From assembly GCA_031262285.1 (NCBI GenBank), contig JAISHZ010000150.1:1-6541 (forward strand): a stretch of DNA of 6,541 bases. The letters are read 5' to 3'. Source of the DNA: Lachnospiraceae bacterium (GTDB lineage Bacteria; Bacillota_A; Clostridia; Lachnospirales; Lachnospiraceae). The position numbers were made by a program, and so were the translations under genes. The notes beneath the pieces are model-generated. The model saw nothing but the letters and a program-made list of their open reading frames with translations, was not told the origin of the DNA and did no database searches. This document shows positions 6,345 to 6,541 of the stretch, piece by piece; within the stretch, counting starts at the first letter, position 1; every line of letters begins with the position of its first letter.

Positions 6345-6541
6345 CTACCTCTCTTCGTAAAAGAAAACGCCCTTCTTTTCCTTAATATCAATCTCCACAT
6401 GAGCTTGCGTCGCCGTAATCAGATAGACGCCCTCTTCCACTTGCACATAAGTCGCCCCATTGACATCTTTGATCGTTTCCTCATTTAAGCGGAGCAAAAA
6501 GTCCGCTTGTTCCGAAAAAGGAGCAATATCCAATATGATTT
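6345..6541 (-). CDS. C-terminal fragment of a gene upstream of pelF, possibly the Pel deacetylase (PelA-like)
   Basis: The last 64 complete codons of a gene whose start lies beyond the window; the frame is open to the edge. The fragment begins with IILDIAPFSEQADFLLRLNEE, a helix-like stretch, and then looks like several beta strands (ATYVQVEEGVYLITA, AHVEIDIKEKKGVFFYEER), consistent with a small C-terminal beta domain. It stops 6 nt before the pelF ATG. In Gram-positive pel clusters the gene just before pelF is usually the PelA-type polysaccharide deacetylase, sometimes annotated DUF2194, and this is my best guess from position. No catalytic deacetylase motif falls inside the fragment, so sequence alone does not prove it. 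A TTG at 6533 could be read as a start, but the frame continues upstream and there is no convincing ribosome binding site, so I treat it as internal. Confidence 0.5.
   Translation of the reverse strand, partial: IILDIAPFSEQADFLLRLNEETIKDVNGATYVQVEEGVYLITATQAHVEIDIKEKKGVFFYEER

Noticed and set aside
6531..6533. TTG as the start of a separate 62-residue gene before pelF
   Set aside because: The frame stays open to the window edge and no clear ribosome binding site can be seen, so the stretch is better read as the end of a longer gene.
1..6541. Insertion sequences, tRNA genes, CRISPR arrays or riboswitches
   Set aside because: Nothing of this kind was seen. Nearly every base is in one of seven co-directional genes and the gaps are too short.

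Overview
All seven genes in this 6.5 kb window lie on the minus strand and are packed like one operon, so transcription runs from position 6541 down to 1. The core is recognisable as part of a Pel exopolysaccharide locus of the kind found in Gram-positive bacteria. PelF, the cytosolic polymerising glycosyltransferase, and PelG, the polytopic MOP-superfamily transporter, sit side by side. Upstream of pelF is the last 64 codons of another gene; its position suggests the Pel deacetylase or PelA-like gene, but too little is present to prove it.

The organism is most likely a Bacillota (Firmicutes) member. The base composition looks moderately AT-rich by eye, the ribosome-binding sites are strong and purine-rich (AAGGAGG, GGAGG, AAAGGAAGG), and the order pelF-pelG after a pelA-like gene matches Gram-positive pel clusters. 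Genus cannot be assigned.

Layout in transcription order: (1) C-terminal fragment of a probable Pel-locus protein, 6541-6345; (2) pelF, 6338-4443, with an unusual ~150-residue C-terminal extension made of an acidic linker and six tandem RKEx tetrads; (3) pelG, 4441-2969; (4) a small DUF2304-type membrane protein with a coiled-coil tail, 2967-2572; (5) a GT4 glycosyltransferase, 2525-1293, starting at GTG; (6) a GT2 glycosyltransferase of the polyprenyl-phosphate sugar synthase type, 1296-514; (7) the first 164 codons of a DUF4874/DUF4832-type TIM-barrel-like protein, 494-1. Gaps between genes are 6, 1, 1, 46, -4 and 19 nt. No promoter or terminator is visible, and no gene-free stretch exceeds 50 nt.

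How the parts may work together: PelF would polymerise UDP-N-acetylhexosamine in the cytosol and PelG would carry the chain across the membrane. The four downstream genes are not part of the canonical pel set. Their tight coupling to pelG suggests an accessory module: two more glycosyltransferases, a small membrane partner and a possible glycan-acting protein. These could decorate the Pel polymer or make a second surface glycan expressed with it. That link is inference from gene order.
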